Notes: generated by a model from the sequence alone, not told the origin. A stretch of 12,730 nt of DNA from Thermoflexales bacterium (GCA_016931085.1 JAFGFO010000117.1:1-12730), one strand, 5' to 3'; counted from the stretch's first letter, positions 1 to 6,446 are shown. A program made the numbers and translations.

Positions 1-17
1 ATTTAACCTTTCAAAGC

Positions 18-58
18 CTCAGTGGGTCTCTGTGTGCCCTCTGTGAGGCTCTGTGTAA
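18..58. repeat. Degenerate CTCTGTG tandem repeat in intergenic DNA
   Basis: Four consecutive units of 10-11 bp begin CTCAGTG (18), CTCTGTG (28), CTCTGTG (39) and CTCTGTG (49), followed by an A-rich tail (about 57-65). No open reading frame uses the segment. From memory, similar CTCTGTG/CACAGAG-rich intergenic repeats occur widely in environmental bacterial genomes, so this is probably a decayed member of such a family and not a regulator of the kinase. The repeat pattern is seen directly; the family membership is inferred. Confidence 0.5.
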
Positions 59-166
59 CTAAAAATGCGCCTGGCTGAGTAGTTACATCTCATCAAAATT
101 CGGTAGCGAGTTGTTAGCTGTTTGATAGGCAAGCGGAATCAGAATGACGTATCATAGTTGCAGATG

Positions 167-184
167 CGCCATTAAGAAATGGCG
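167..184 (+). promoter_or_regulatory. Leader hairpin just upstream of the kinase ribosome binding site
   Basis: CGCCATT (167-173) pairs perfectly with AATGGCG (178-184) around the tetraloop AAGA. The stem ends six bases before the GGAGG ribosome binding site at 191-195, which serves the ATG at 200. The upstream in-frame ATG at 179 is buried in the 3' arm, another reason to reject it as the start. The hairpin could modulate initiation or stabilise the transcript; with a 7-bp stem, chance is also possible. Confidence 0.4.
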
Positions 185-199
185 TGCAACGGAGGTCAC

Positions 200-1672
200 A
201 TGAACCCTGTATCTGAGGGACAAATGTTAGGTAAATATCGCCTGCTGGAGCCGCTGGGACGCGGCGGCATGGCCCAGGTATACCGGGCCTATCACCCGCA
301 GCTCGACCGCTACGTGGCGATCAAGGTGCTGCGCTCCGACCTGGTAGAAGAAGAGCAGTTCCTGGTTCGTTTCCAGCGCGAGGCGCGCGCGGTGGCAGCC
401 CTGCGCCACACCAACATCGTTCAGGTCTTTGACAGCGACGTGCAAGACGATGTGTACTACATGGTGATGGAGCTGCTGGAAGGCGACACGCTCAAGGCAC
501 GCCTGGCCGACTATCGTGCCCGGGGCGAGCGCATGCCGGCCGGCGAGATGGTGCGGGCCTTGCTCGACGTGCTTGACGGGCTGGCTTATGCCCACAGCGA
601 GGGGATGATCCACCGTGACATCAAGCCAGCCAACATCATGCTGACCAAGCGCGGCCAGGCCGTGGTGGCCGATTTTGGCATCGCCCAGATTGTCGGCGGC
701 ACGCGCCACACTGCATCCGGCGCGTTGATGGGCACGCTGAATTATATCGCCCCGGAACAAGGCCTGCAAGGGCACAGCGACGCCCGGAGTGACCTCTACT
801 CGTTGGGCATTGTGTTCTACGAGATGCTGACCCAACGCACGCCGTTCGACGCCGATACGCCACTGGCGGTCTTGATGAAGCACCTCAACGACCCCTTGCC
901 CCTACCCCGCCAGGTCGCGCCTGACATTCCCGATAGCTTCGAGCGGGTCGTGCTCAAGGCCCTGGCCAAGAACCCCGAAGATCGCTATCAGAACGCCGAG
1001 GAGATGGCCCAGGCGCTGCGCAAGGCGGCTGAAGAGAGCGCTATCGAGCTGCCAGAGCGCATCTCGCTGCCGCTCTCGTTCAAGACGCCTCAAGCGCCGT
1101 CGGAATCGGTGGCGGTCCTGTCGGGCACAGAACGCCACAAGATTACCGACGAGCAGTTCGCCGCCGGCGATACCGACGCGACGCTCGGCCGGCGGCTGGC
1201 CTCCTCCGAGCCAAGTGTGGAAGCGGCGCGCGGTGGGGGGTGGAAAATCATCGTAGGCGCGTTATTCTTCGCCATCGCCTGCAACTCGCTCGCGTTCATG
1301 GCGGCCGGGATAGCGGGTCAGGGGGGATTCTTTACGCGCGGCTGGCCGATCGTGGTCCTGACGATCGGTCTCTTCCTGTGCGCCGTGATGTACGCCACTC
1401 GTGAGATCTGGATACTGGTGCCGGCCGGCATCTTTGTAGGCAATGGCGTCATCCTGTCGTACTACGCGCTCACCGGCAACTGGGATCACTGGCGCTTCCT
1501 ATGGCCGCTGGAACCGCTGTTGCTCGTCTGCGTCATTGGGCTGCCGCTGTTCCTGTCTGGCCAGCGCGGCTATCTTAACAGCGGGCTGAGCCGTTTATTG
1601 GCCGCCTTTATGGGGCTGTTGGCCCTGGCACTGGTCGGGCTGGTCATTTTGATCGCATTGATGGCCGGCTAG
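200..1672 (+). CDS. Membrane-bound Ser/Thr protein kinase (PknB/Hanks type)
   Basis: Phosphorylates Ser/Thr residues of unknown target proteins. The 490-residue product has a complete Hanks-type kinase domain (about residues 10-275): Gly-rich loop GRGGMAQV at 21-28, VAIK with the ATP-binding Lys42, helix-C Glu61, HRD catalytic loop 138-140 with Asn145, DFG 158-160 and APE 184-186, so it should be active. A polar linker (about 275-347) leads to a hydrophobic tail with about five membrane segments (348-373, 382-398, 403-424, 437-453, 467-490). This differs from classical PknB, which has one membrane helix and external PASTA repeats; no sensor domain is visible. I chose ATG 200 because GGAGG lies four bases upstream; the in-frame ATG at 179 sits in a hairpin and lacks such a site. 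The TAG stop lies in the end of a repeat element. The gene stands alone and converges with psuG. Confidence 0.95.
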   Translation: MNPVSEGQMLGKYRLLEPLGRGGMAQVYRAYHPQLDRYVAIKVLRSDLVEEEQFLVRFQREARAVAALRHTNIVQVFDSDVQDDVYYMVMELLEGDTLKARLADYRARGERMPAGEMVRALLDVLDGLAYAHSEGMIHRDIKPANIMLTKRGQAVVADFGIAQIVGGTRHTASGALMGTLNYIAPEQGLQGHSDARSDLYSLGIVFYEMLTQRTPFDADTPLAVLMKHLNDPLPLPRQVAPDIPDSFERVVLKALAKNPEDRYQNAEEMAQALRKAAEESAIELPERISLPLSFKTPQAPSESVAVLSGTERHKITDEQFAAGDTDATLGRRLASSEPSVEAARGGGWKIIVGALFFAIACNSLAFMAAGIAGQGGFFTRGWPIVVLTIGLFLCAVMYATREIWILVPAGIFVGNGVILSYYALTGNWDHWRFLWPLEPLLLVCVIGLPLFLSGQRGYLNSGLSRLLAAFMGLLALALVGLVILIALMAG

Positions 1673-1717
1673 CAGGCGGCCGGAGAGAGCTCCGTAGGGC
1701 GGGTTTCCATACCTGCC
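1669..1717. repeat. Partial copy of palindromic MITE-like repeat at the kinase 3' end
   Basis: Bases 1669-1688 match, at 18 of 20 positions, the reverse complement of the right terminus of the complete element at 11255-11387. They are followed by the CCGTAGGGC-GGGTTTCC core and by a hairpin in which GGCGGGT (1698-1704) pairs with ACCTGCC (1711-1717), with one G-T pair. The TAG stop of the kinase is part of the repeat terminus. The segment fills nearly all of the 56-bp gap between the convergent kinase and psuG genes. The hairpin could help end transcription from either side, but there is no T-run. Confidence 0.7.
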
Positions 1718-1728
1718 GCGAGCCCAGC

Positions 1729-2691
1729 TCACCCCAGCATTGCACACGCGATGGCAGCCGCCACGCGCGCGTTATTGAGCAGAAGGGCCAGGTTTGCGCG
1801 CACGCTTTGCCCGTCCGTCAAGTCCGCCACGCGAGCCAGAACGAAGGGGGTGACGGCCGCTCCGCGTACCCCTTGCGCCCCGGCCTCCTCCGTGGCCTGG
1901 GCAATGGCGCGCTCGGCCACAGCATAGGCCAATTCGGCGGCCCTCGGCACAGGCACAGTCACCAATTCACCGCCCGGCAAGCCCAGGGCGCGCCTGGCGC
2001 GCACGATCGCGGCCACCTCTTGCGGCGACTCGACGCGCACGTCGACACACAGCCCCAGGGGGTTTGTGCGCGAGTAAAACGCCGGCAGCTCGCTGGCTTG
2101 GTAACCGATGAGCGGCACGCCGTGTGTTTCGAGGTATTCGAGCGTCAGCGGCAAATCGAGCAGCGCCTTGGCGCCGGCGCACACCACGGTCAACGGCGTG
2201 CGGGCCAGCTCGGGCAAGTCAGCCGAGACATCGAAGGGATGTCCTCTATGTACGCCGCCGATACCGCCGGTGGCAAAGACGGCCAGGCCGGCCCGGTGGG
2301 CGATCCACATCGTCGCCGCCACCGTCGTTCCACCATCCCAGCCCAACGCCGCGGCCACCCCCAGGTCTCGTACGCTGCACTTGTGAGCCTCTTTCGAGCT
2401 TGCCAGGCGCTCCAATTGCGCCTCATCCAAGCCCACGCACATGCGCCCCTCTATCATAGCGACCGTCGCCGGCGCAGCGCCGCCCTGCCGCACAGTGGCT
2501 TCCAATTGGCGCGCGGTGTCCAGGTTGACCGGGTAGGCCAGGCCGTGCGTGATCAGCGCCGATTCTAGCGCGACCAGCGGCCGGCCCTCGGCCAGCGCCT
2601 CCCTCACCTCGCCGGACAGAGTCATATTATCATGGACCATATTTCTTACCACATCCACCTTCTTTATCTGCTCTCTATCTCTATCTGACAT
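1729..2691 (-). CDS. psuG: Pseudouridine-5'-phosphate glycosidase
   Basis: Reversibly cleaves pseudouridine 5'-phosphate to uracil and ribose 5-phosphate; in catabolism the family follows pseudouridine kinase (PsuK). The 320-residue protein shows the family signatures: ALESALITHG with Glu43, HKCSVRDL with Lys104, FATGGIGGVHRG (139-150), SADL with Asp158, VCAGAK with Lys175 (the position of the Schiff-base lysine in E. coli PsuG) and TNPLGLCVDV towards the C-terminus. It is last in the tsaE-tsaB-rimI-psuG operon; its ATG lies 8 bp inside the 3' end of rimI, suggesting translational coupling. The first 22 residues are charged and not family-like. Internal ATGs at 2640 and 2625 would give 303 and 298 residues, nearer the usual length, so the start is uncertain. 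No psuK or pseudouridine transporter gene is in the window. Confidence 0.93.
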   Translation of the reverse strand: MSDRDREQIKKVDVVRNMVHDNMTLSGEVREALAEGRPLVALESALITHGLAYPVNLDTARQLEATVRQGGAAPATVAMIEGRMCVGLDEAQLERLASSKEAHKCSVRDLGVAAALGWDGGTTVAATMWIAHRAGLAVFATGGIGGVHRGHPFDVSADLPELARTPLTVVCAGAKALLDLPLTLEYLETHGVPLIGYQASELPAFYSRTNPLGLCVDVRVESPQEVAAIVRARRALGLPGGELVTVPVPRAAELAYAVAERAIAQATEEAGAQGVRGAAVTPFVLARVADLTDGQSVRANLALLLNNARVAAAIACAMLG

Positions 2692-2701
2692 CTCTATCTG
2701 A
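2677..2701. repeat. 12-bp direct duplication across the rimI stop and psuG start
   Basis: The 12-mer ATCTCTATCTGA occurs at 2677-2688 and again at 2690-2701, one base apart. On the coding strand it reads TCAGATAGAGAT twice. One copy encodes SDRD near the RimI C-terminus and the other encodes SDRD directly after the PsuG initiator Met. The 13-bp period changes frame, which is how both genes can read the same word. The surroundings are rich in GATAGA, as expected of a slippage-prone tract. Confidence 0.75.
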
Positions 2702-3304
2702 TCTCTCCGCCGCCTGCGTTCGCAGCCGCTCTACGAGCGCGGCCTGCAAGGTCTGCAATTGCTGTGCGTACTGGGGGCTGCCGGCATTTTCGACCGTCAT
2801 GAGGTAAGCATTTTCGCCGTTGTCGCGATAGTAATGTTTGCGCTCGCCCACGATTTTAAAGCCGTACTTGGCGTACAGCTTTTGCGCCAGCTCGTTGCTC
2901 AGCCGCACTTCCAGGGTAACCACCCTCGCTCCCAGTCCCAGGCCCTGCTTGATCATACTCAAGAGCAGCAGCTCGCCCAGTCCACGCCCACGCCACTCTT
3001 GCGCCACCGCAATCGTGCTGATGTGTGCCTCGTCTACAATGAGCCAAAAGCCTCCGTAGCCCAACACGGGGGCAGGACGGGGCTGGGGGCGGCCGATCAA
3101 GCGCATCCAAAACGACACGGGGGGGGCCGGTGGGGACTTGAGACGCACGACGATATAATACGAGTGGTGGTTGTCACGCAGCTCGTGCAGGTAAGCGTTC
3201 CAAGACCAAGGCAGCGGGAAAGATTGGCGCTCGATGACCATGACTTCTCCAATGTCATCTTGCGCCATCGCTTCTATAGAATAAGGCAAGTGATTATCGC
3301 TCAC
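2681..3304 (-). CDS. rimI: RimI-type GNAT N-acetyltransferase
   Basis: A GNAT-family acetyltransferase related to RimI, which acetylates the N-terminal alanine of ribosomal protein S18 in E. coli; the target here is unproven. The 207-residue protein has the acetyl-CoA pyrophosphate loop QEWRGRGLGE (102-111), LEVR with Glu132 and the SNELAQKLYAKYGF block with Tyr144, matching the catalytic Glu and Tyr of RimI, then YYRDNGENAYLM typical of the family. A proline-rich insert (about 57-80) and a C-terminal tail (about 172-207) make it longer than the roughly 150-residue E. coli protein. The start is GTG at 3304, supported by an AGAGGT ribosome binding site six bases upstream. It follows tsaB by 54 bp, and its stop overlaps psuG. 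RimI next to tsaB and tsaE is a very common bacterial arrangement. Confidence 0.9.
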   Translation of the reverse strand: MSDNHLPYSIEAMAQDDIGEVMVIERQSFPLPWSWNAYLHELRDNHHSYYIVVRLKSPPAPPVSFWMRLIGRPQPRPAPVLGYGGFWLIVDEAHISTIAVAQEWRGRGLGELLLLSMIKQGLGLGARVVTLEVRLSNELAQKLYAKYGFKIVGERKHYYRDNGENAYLMTVENAGSPQYAQQLQTLQAALVERLRTQAAERSDRDVR

Positions 3305-3322
3305 AGATCAACCTCTAGCACA

Positions 3323-3338
3323 GGCTATTCCGATAGCC
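3323..3338 (-). other. Small hairpin in the tsaB-rimI gap
   Basis: GGCTAT (3323-3328) and ATAGCC (3333-3338) form a 6-bp stem around a 4-base loop, in the middle of the 54-bp gap between tsaB and rimI. No T-run follows on either strand, so it is not a convincing intrinsic terminator. It may be an mRNA-processing or stability element within the operon, or a chance pairing. Confidence 0.3.
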
Positions 3339-3358
3339 CCTAATCCTCTGTGCGATCC

Positions 3359-4042
3359 TCACCGTTCGGATGGGCTGCCCGGCGTTTTGAGGTAAATAGG
3401 CACCAGGCCAGTCAAGTCATCCGCGTGGCCGTGCCACAAGCGCTGCCAGCCGATTTCGGCCAGGTAGCCGGCTCGCCGCAAGCTGGCGGCTGGCGTTGCC
3501 AAGCGGACGCGCTCCCCCAGGCGGTTTTGCAGCGTGTGCCGTCCGGCGGCGTCAAGCTCGCCGCACAGCAGCGCCGGGCCTTCCCAGTCATCGCCCAGTG
3601 TCTGAAGCGTCGCCAGCCACGGCTCTCCCTCGATTCGCCATGCCTGACCATCCCACCTGTACCGTGCGGCGCACCAGCGGCCGCGCCCGGCGCGGATCAG
3701 GGCCACGAGCGTGTCCAGGGTTGGCGGCTGGGCATGGACGAGCACGTCCAGCGTGTGCACGCCGTAAATGGGTAAAGCGCGCGCCAGGCAGATTCCCTTC
3801 GCCGTGGCCACGCCCACGCGCACCCCCGTAAACGAGCCGGGGCCGAGCGCCACCGCCACGCCGGCCACCTGTTCTACCCCCGCGTCAACCTGGGCCAACA
3901 TGCCGGCGATGCGCGGCACCAGCTCGACCGTGTGGTGGTTAGCTGTCTCCCAATTCAACTCGACGCGCACCTGCCCGCCATCATGCAGCGCCAGGCTGGC
4001 CATACGTGTGGCGGTATCTATTCCCAGCAACAACTTGCCCAT
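3359..4042 (-). CDS. tsaB: tRNA t6A37 biosynthesis protein TsaB
   Basis: TsaB is the scaffold partner of TsaD in the complex that transfers the threonylcarbamoyl group to A37 of tRNAs reading ANN codons. The 227-residue protein begins with the ASKHA-type strand GKLLLGIDTAT and carries NHHTVELVP (35-43), ALGPGSFTGVRVG (65-77) and ATAKGICLA (79-87), the hallmark TsaB segments. Length is normal for the family. The start at 4042 is supported by a strong GGAGG site eight bases upstream that overlaps the tsaE stop region; only 5 bp separate the two genes. The partner tsaD and the tsaC/sua5 gene are not in this window and must lie elsewhere. Confidence 0.95.
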   Translation of the reverse strand: MGKLLLGIDTATRMASLALHDGGQVRVELNWETANHHTVELVPRIAGMLAQVDAGVEQVAGVAVALGPGSFTGVRVGVATAKGICLARALPIYGVHTLDVLVHAQPPTLDTLVALIRAGRGRWCAARYRWDGQAWRIEGEPWLATLQTLGDDWEGPALLCGELDAAGRHTLQNRLGERVRLATPAASLRRAGYLAEIGWQRLWHGHADDLTGLVPIYLKTPGSPSER

Positions 4043-4047
4043 CCCGT

Positions 4048-4548
4048 TTACCCTCCAAAGGCAACGTGCTTGAAGCGCTGCAGGAGCTTTTTGTAGCGCT
4101 CGCCGCTGGCGTTAAAGATTTGCTGGCGGCGTGTATCGTCTACGATGCTCAAGGTAATCCACAAGAATTCGCCCGGCAGCAGGGCAGTGACCCGTTCCGG
4201 CCACTCGATCACACACACGTCCTCCCCTTCCCACAAATCCGCCAGCCCCAACGCCCAGGCCTCGTCCGCGCCGGCCAGGCGGTACATATCCATGTGATAC
4301 AAGCGCTGCCTGTCGCCGGGCCGCTCCCACTCGTTGATCAACGTAAAACTGGGGCTGCGCAGCAAACGGTCAGCCCCCCACCCCAGGCCGATACCTTGTG
4401 CCAAGCAGGTCTTGCCGGCGCCCAGCTCGCCCTCCAGGCAAATCAGCTCTCCCCCCCGCAACAGCTCACCCAGGCGCATCCCCAGCCGCCGTGTCTGCTG
4501 CGGGCTGCCGCTTACAAATTCCAGGCTGGAATTGTTCAAAATAGGCAT
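4048..4548 (-). CDS. tsaE: tRNA t6A37 biosynthesis ATPase TsaE
   Basis: A small P-loop ATPase that drives turnover of the TsaB-TsaD complex in t6A formation. Counting from the ATG at 4548 it has 166 residues, with Walker A GELGAGKT (40-47; Lys46), then SPSFTLINEW, HMDMYRL and the VIEWPER segment characteristic of TsaE/YjeE. An in-frame ATG at 4575 would add nine residues (MRAQGYNGS), but it lies upstream of a TATAAT box (4555-4560) placed exactly six bases before ATG 4548. I therefore take 4548 as the start and expect a leaderless mRNA. First gene of the minus-strand operon with tsaB, rimI and psuG; a divergent gene starts 61 bp away. Confidence 0.93.
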   Translation of the reverse strand: MPILNNSSLEFVSGSPQQTRRLGMRLGELLRGGELICLEGELGAGKTCLAQGIGLGWGADRLLRSPSFTLINEWERPGDRQRLYHMDMYRLAGADEAWALGLADLWEGEDVCVIEWPERVTALLPGEFLWITLSIVDDTRRQQIFNASGERYKKLLQRFKHVAFGG

Positions 4549-4554
4549 AGATCC

Positions 4555-4583
4555 ATTATACCCTTGGGCACGCATCTGGGCAA
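4555..4583 (-). promoter_or_regulatory. Predicted leaderless promoter of tsaE operon
   Basis: On the minus strand TTGCCC (4583-4578), a 17-bp spacer and a perfect TATAAT (4560-4555) precede ATG 4548 by six bases. A start point seven bases after the -10 box would fall on the A of the ATG. The region overlaps the upstream part of the divergent promoter for the gene at 4609. The boxes are seen directly; leaderless use is inferred. Confidence 0.65.
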
Positions 4584-4596
4584 GTGCAAACTATGT

Positions 4597-4602
4597 TATA
4601 AT
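4597..4602 (+). promoter_or_regulatory. Predicted leaderless -10 box of the divergent hypothetical gene
   Basis: A perfect TATAAT is followed by GGTCCT and then ATG 4609, the same spacing as for tsaE (TATAAT, GGATCT, ATG) on the other strand. No good -35 box is visible at 16-18 bp. No Shine-Dalgarno sequence precedes ATG 4609, which fits a leaderless transcript. The two divergent -10 boxes are 36 bp apart, so RNA polymerase may compete between them. Confidence 0.6.
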
Positions 4603-4608
4603 GGTCCT

Positions 4609-5412
4609 ATGTCCACCCACCCATCCTACTTTGGCTGCCGTCCCTGCTTGGTTGGCCAGGGCGTTATCGAGCCTGCCGGCGACGCTATGCGCCTGGCTCT
4701 GCCCTCCGCGACAGCACGCGCCTACAGCGACGCGCAGATCGACGACTACAGCGGCCTGGCGCGGCGAGACTTTCCCTGGCGTCCGCCGCTCCGGCTCAGC
4801 CTGCGGGCGCGCTTTTCGCCAGGGCCGCTGGTGGGCACGGCCGGCTTTGGCCTTTGGAACAATCCCTTTTCGCCCCTGGGAGGTGTGCCGGCCCTGCCGC
4901 GCGCGGCCTGGTTTTTCTACGCCTCACCACCCTCGGACATGGCGTTGGCGGCTGGGGTAGCCGGCCGGGGGTGGAAAGCCGCCGCGATCGACGCCACTCG
5001 CCCGGCGGCGTTGGCCTGGGCACCGTTGGCGCCACTGGTGCTCCTGGCCAACCAGATCCCCGCGCTCTACGCGCGATTGTGGCCCTACGTCCAGCGCGCG
5101 CTGTGTATCCACGAGACCTTGCTCGATACGTCCATGCAAGATTGGCACGACTATCAGATCGCCTGGCAAGCCGAGCAAGTTACGTTTAGCGTAGACGAGC
5201 AAATCGTGTTACGCAGCGCCAGCGTCCCCCAGGCTCCCATGGGCTTCGTGGCATGGATAGATAACCAATACGCTGTAGCCACCGCCCGCGGGCGTTTGGG
5301 ATGGGGTCTATTGGACGTGCCCGGGCCCCAGTGGCTGGACATCGCGGGCCTGGCTGTGTCACTTGCGCAAAACGAAGAAATGCGTTATGCTAACAACAGT
5401 GCACTGTTATAG
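4609..5412 (+). CDS. Hypothetical beta-sandwich protein, concanavalin A/GH16-like
   Basis: Function unknown. The 267-residue product has no signal peptide or membrane helix, so it is probably cytoplasmic. The pattern WHDYQIAW (179-186), VTFSVDEQIVL (191-201), PMGFVAWIDNQYA (210-222) and QWLDIAGLAV (241-250) resembles the concave-sheet strands of GH16-like concanavalin A folds, and LRLSLRARF followed by AGFGLWNNPF (61-88) could be the outer strands. The ExDxxE catalytic motif of GH16 hydrolases is not visible, so a binding or structural role is more likely than hydrolysis. The frame is open upstream to 4006, but that part overlaps tsaE antisense and has no usable start; ATG 4609 follows TATAAT by six bases. 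The next gene starts 39 bp downstream and may be co-transcribed. The fold is inferred from motif shape only. Confidence 0.8.
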   Translation: MSTHPSYFGCRPCLVGQGVIEPAGDAMRLALPSATARAYSDAQIDDYSGLARRDFPWRPPLRLSLRARFSPGPLVGTAGFGLWNNPFSPLGGVPALPRAAWFFYASPPSDMALAAGVAGRGWKAAAIDATRPAALAWAPLAPLVLLANQIPALYARLWPYVQRALCIHETLLDTSMQDWHDYQIAWQAEQVTFSVDEQIVLRSASVPQAPMGFVAWIDNQYAVATARGRLGWGLLDVPGPQWLDIAGLAVSLAQNEEMRYANNSALL

Positions 5413-5413
5413 C
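5389..5413. promoter_or_regulatory. Palindrome at the 3' end of the hypothetical gene
   Basis: AACAGTGCACTGTT (5395-5408) is a perfect 14-bp palindrome, flanked by GCTA (5389-5392) and TAGC (5410-5413), which extend the dyad with a small asymmetry. It covers the TAG stop at 5410 and lies about 30 bp before the ribosome binding site of the AcsE-like gene. It could be an operator for that gene or a hairpin. A 14-bp palindrome is expected about 0.8 times by chance in a window of this size, so the evidence is weak. Confidence 0.3.
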
Positions 5414-5451
5414 CCGTGGCTTTGGCCACCCAATCCATCATGGAGGTGAAT

Positions 5452-6381
5452 ATGTACATCATTGGAGAAAACATTCACATCATTGCCCCCAAGGTCAAGC
5501 AAGCCTTTATCGATCGGGACGCCGTTTTTCTCATGGACGTGGCACGCCGGCAAGTTGAAGCCGGGGCCTCGGCCCTGGACTTGAACGTCGGCCCACAAAA
5601 GAAGGCCGGGCCCGAGATCATGAGCTGGCTGGTAGATGTGGTACAGGAAGGTGTAGGCAACGACGTGCCACTTTCGCTCGACACCACCAACCTGGCGGCC
5701 ATCGAAGCCGGCCTCCAGAAGATCAAGCCCGGGCTGGGCATCATCAACTCGGCCAGTGCGGAAGAGGAACGCCTGGAAAAGGTCCCCCCGGTGGCCGCCC
5801 AATACAACGCGCGCCTGGTCGTGCTGACGATGGGCAAGAGCGGCATTCCCGTCAGCGCGGAAGCGCGCGTCAGCATTTTCTTGGAAGCGATCATGCCGCG
5901 CCTCGAGGAAGTTGGCCTGCCGCTCGAAAATGTCATCGTCGACCCCCTGGTGTTGACGGTCTCGGGCTGCCAGGAGTACGTGCCCGAGTGCATCGAGGCA
6001 GTGCGCATCCTCAAGAACTGCGGCCTGCCTTGCACGGTGAGTGTGGGGCTTTCGAACGTGTCGAACGCCGTGCCGGCCGCCAATCGCCCGCTCCTCAACC
6101 GGGTGTACATGGTCATGCTGATGGCGGCCGGCCTGGACGCTGTGATCGCCGACCCGCTGGACAGCCACTTGCTCGAGTTCATCCGCGTCATCGAGCAGCG
6201 CGACGATAGCACCGCGCTAAACCGGCTGCTGCTCAAGCTGTACGACAAAACGGCCGCCGTGGAAGAGGTCGAGCCTGGCGATGTCGAGGATATGAACGAT
6301 CTCGAACAAGCTGCCATTTGGAAAACCATTCGCGTCTTGCTCAACAAGACCATCTACGCGGACGCCTACTTGACGATATAG
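5452..6381 (+). CDS. AcsE-like methyltetrahydrofolate methyltransferase
   Basis: A TIM-barrel, dihydropteroate synthase-like protein closely resembling AcsE, which transfers the methyl group of methyl-THF to the cobalt of the corrinoid iron-sulfur protein in the Wood-Ljungdahl pathway. Seen in its 309 residues: IGENIHII (3-11, in place of GERIN), ALDLNVGP (41-48), LDTTN with Asp77, INSASAE with Asn99, TMGKSGIP (126-133), VDPLVL with Asp164, GLSNVSN with Asn202 and NRPLLNR (211-217). These Asp and Asn positions match folate-binding residues of AcsE. It is about 45 residues longer than the 262-residue Moorella enzyme, with extra sequence near the C-terminus between VIADPLD and LLNKTIYADAYL. ATG 5452 was chosen over GTG 5416 and ATG 5440 because GGAGG lies five bases upstream. 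No CODH/ACS or corrinoid-protein genes are nearby, so the methyl acceptor is unknown. Confidence 0.85.
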   Translation: MYIIGENIHIIAPKVKQAFIDRDAVFLMDVARRQVEAGASALDLNVGPQKKAGPEIMSWLVDVVQEGVGNDVPLSLDTTNLAAIEAGLQKIKPGLGIINSASAEEERLEKVPPVAAQYNARLVVLTMGKSGIPVSAEARVSIFLEAIMPRLEEVGLPLENVIVDPLVLTVSGCQEYVPECIEAVRILKNCGLPCTVSVGLSNVSNAVPAANRPLLNRVYMVMLMAAGLDAVIADPLDSHLLEFIRVIEQRDDSTALNRLLLKLYDKTAAVEEVEPGDVEDMNDLEQAAIWKTIRVLLNKTIYADAYLTI

Positions 6382-6446
6382 ATGTAACGTAAAACGTCCC
6401 TCGACGACTCGACTGAGCTCGCCGAAGTCAAGCTCGGGATGATATA

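Noticed and set aside
4549..4575. Upstream tsaE start at 4575 (nine extra residues)
   Set aside because: The extension carries the TATAAT box of the likely promoter, and the residues MRAQGYNGS are not TsaE-like; ATG 4548 fits better.
4006..4608. N-terminal extension of the hypothetical beta-sandwich gene
   Set aside because: The frame is open but lies antisense to tsaE, looks non-protein-like, and the ATG at 4609 has a well-placed TATAAT box.
6382..6446. GAGCT/AGCTC inverted repeat between the AcsE-like gene and the LysM gene as a terminator
   Set aside because: The stem is 5 bp with an 11-base loop and no T-run; it resembles a decayed intergenic repeat.
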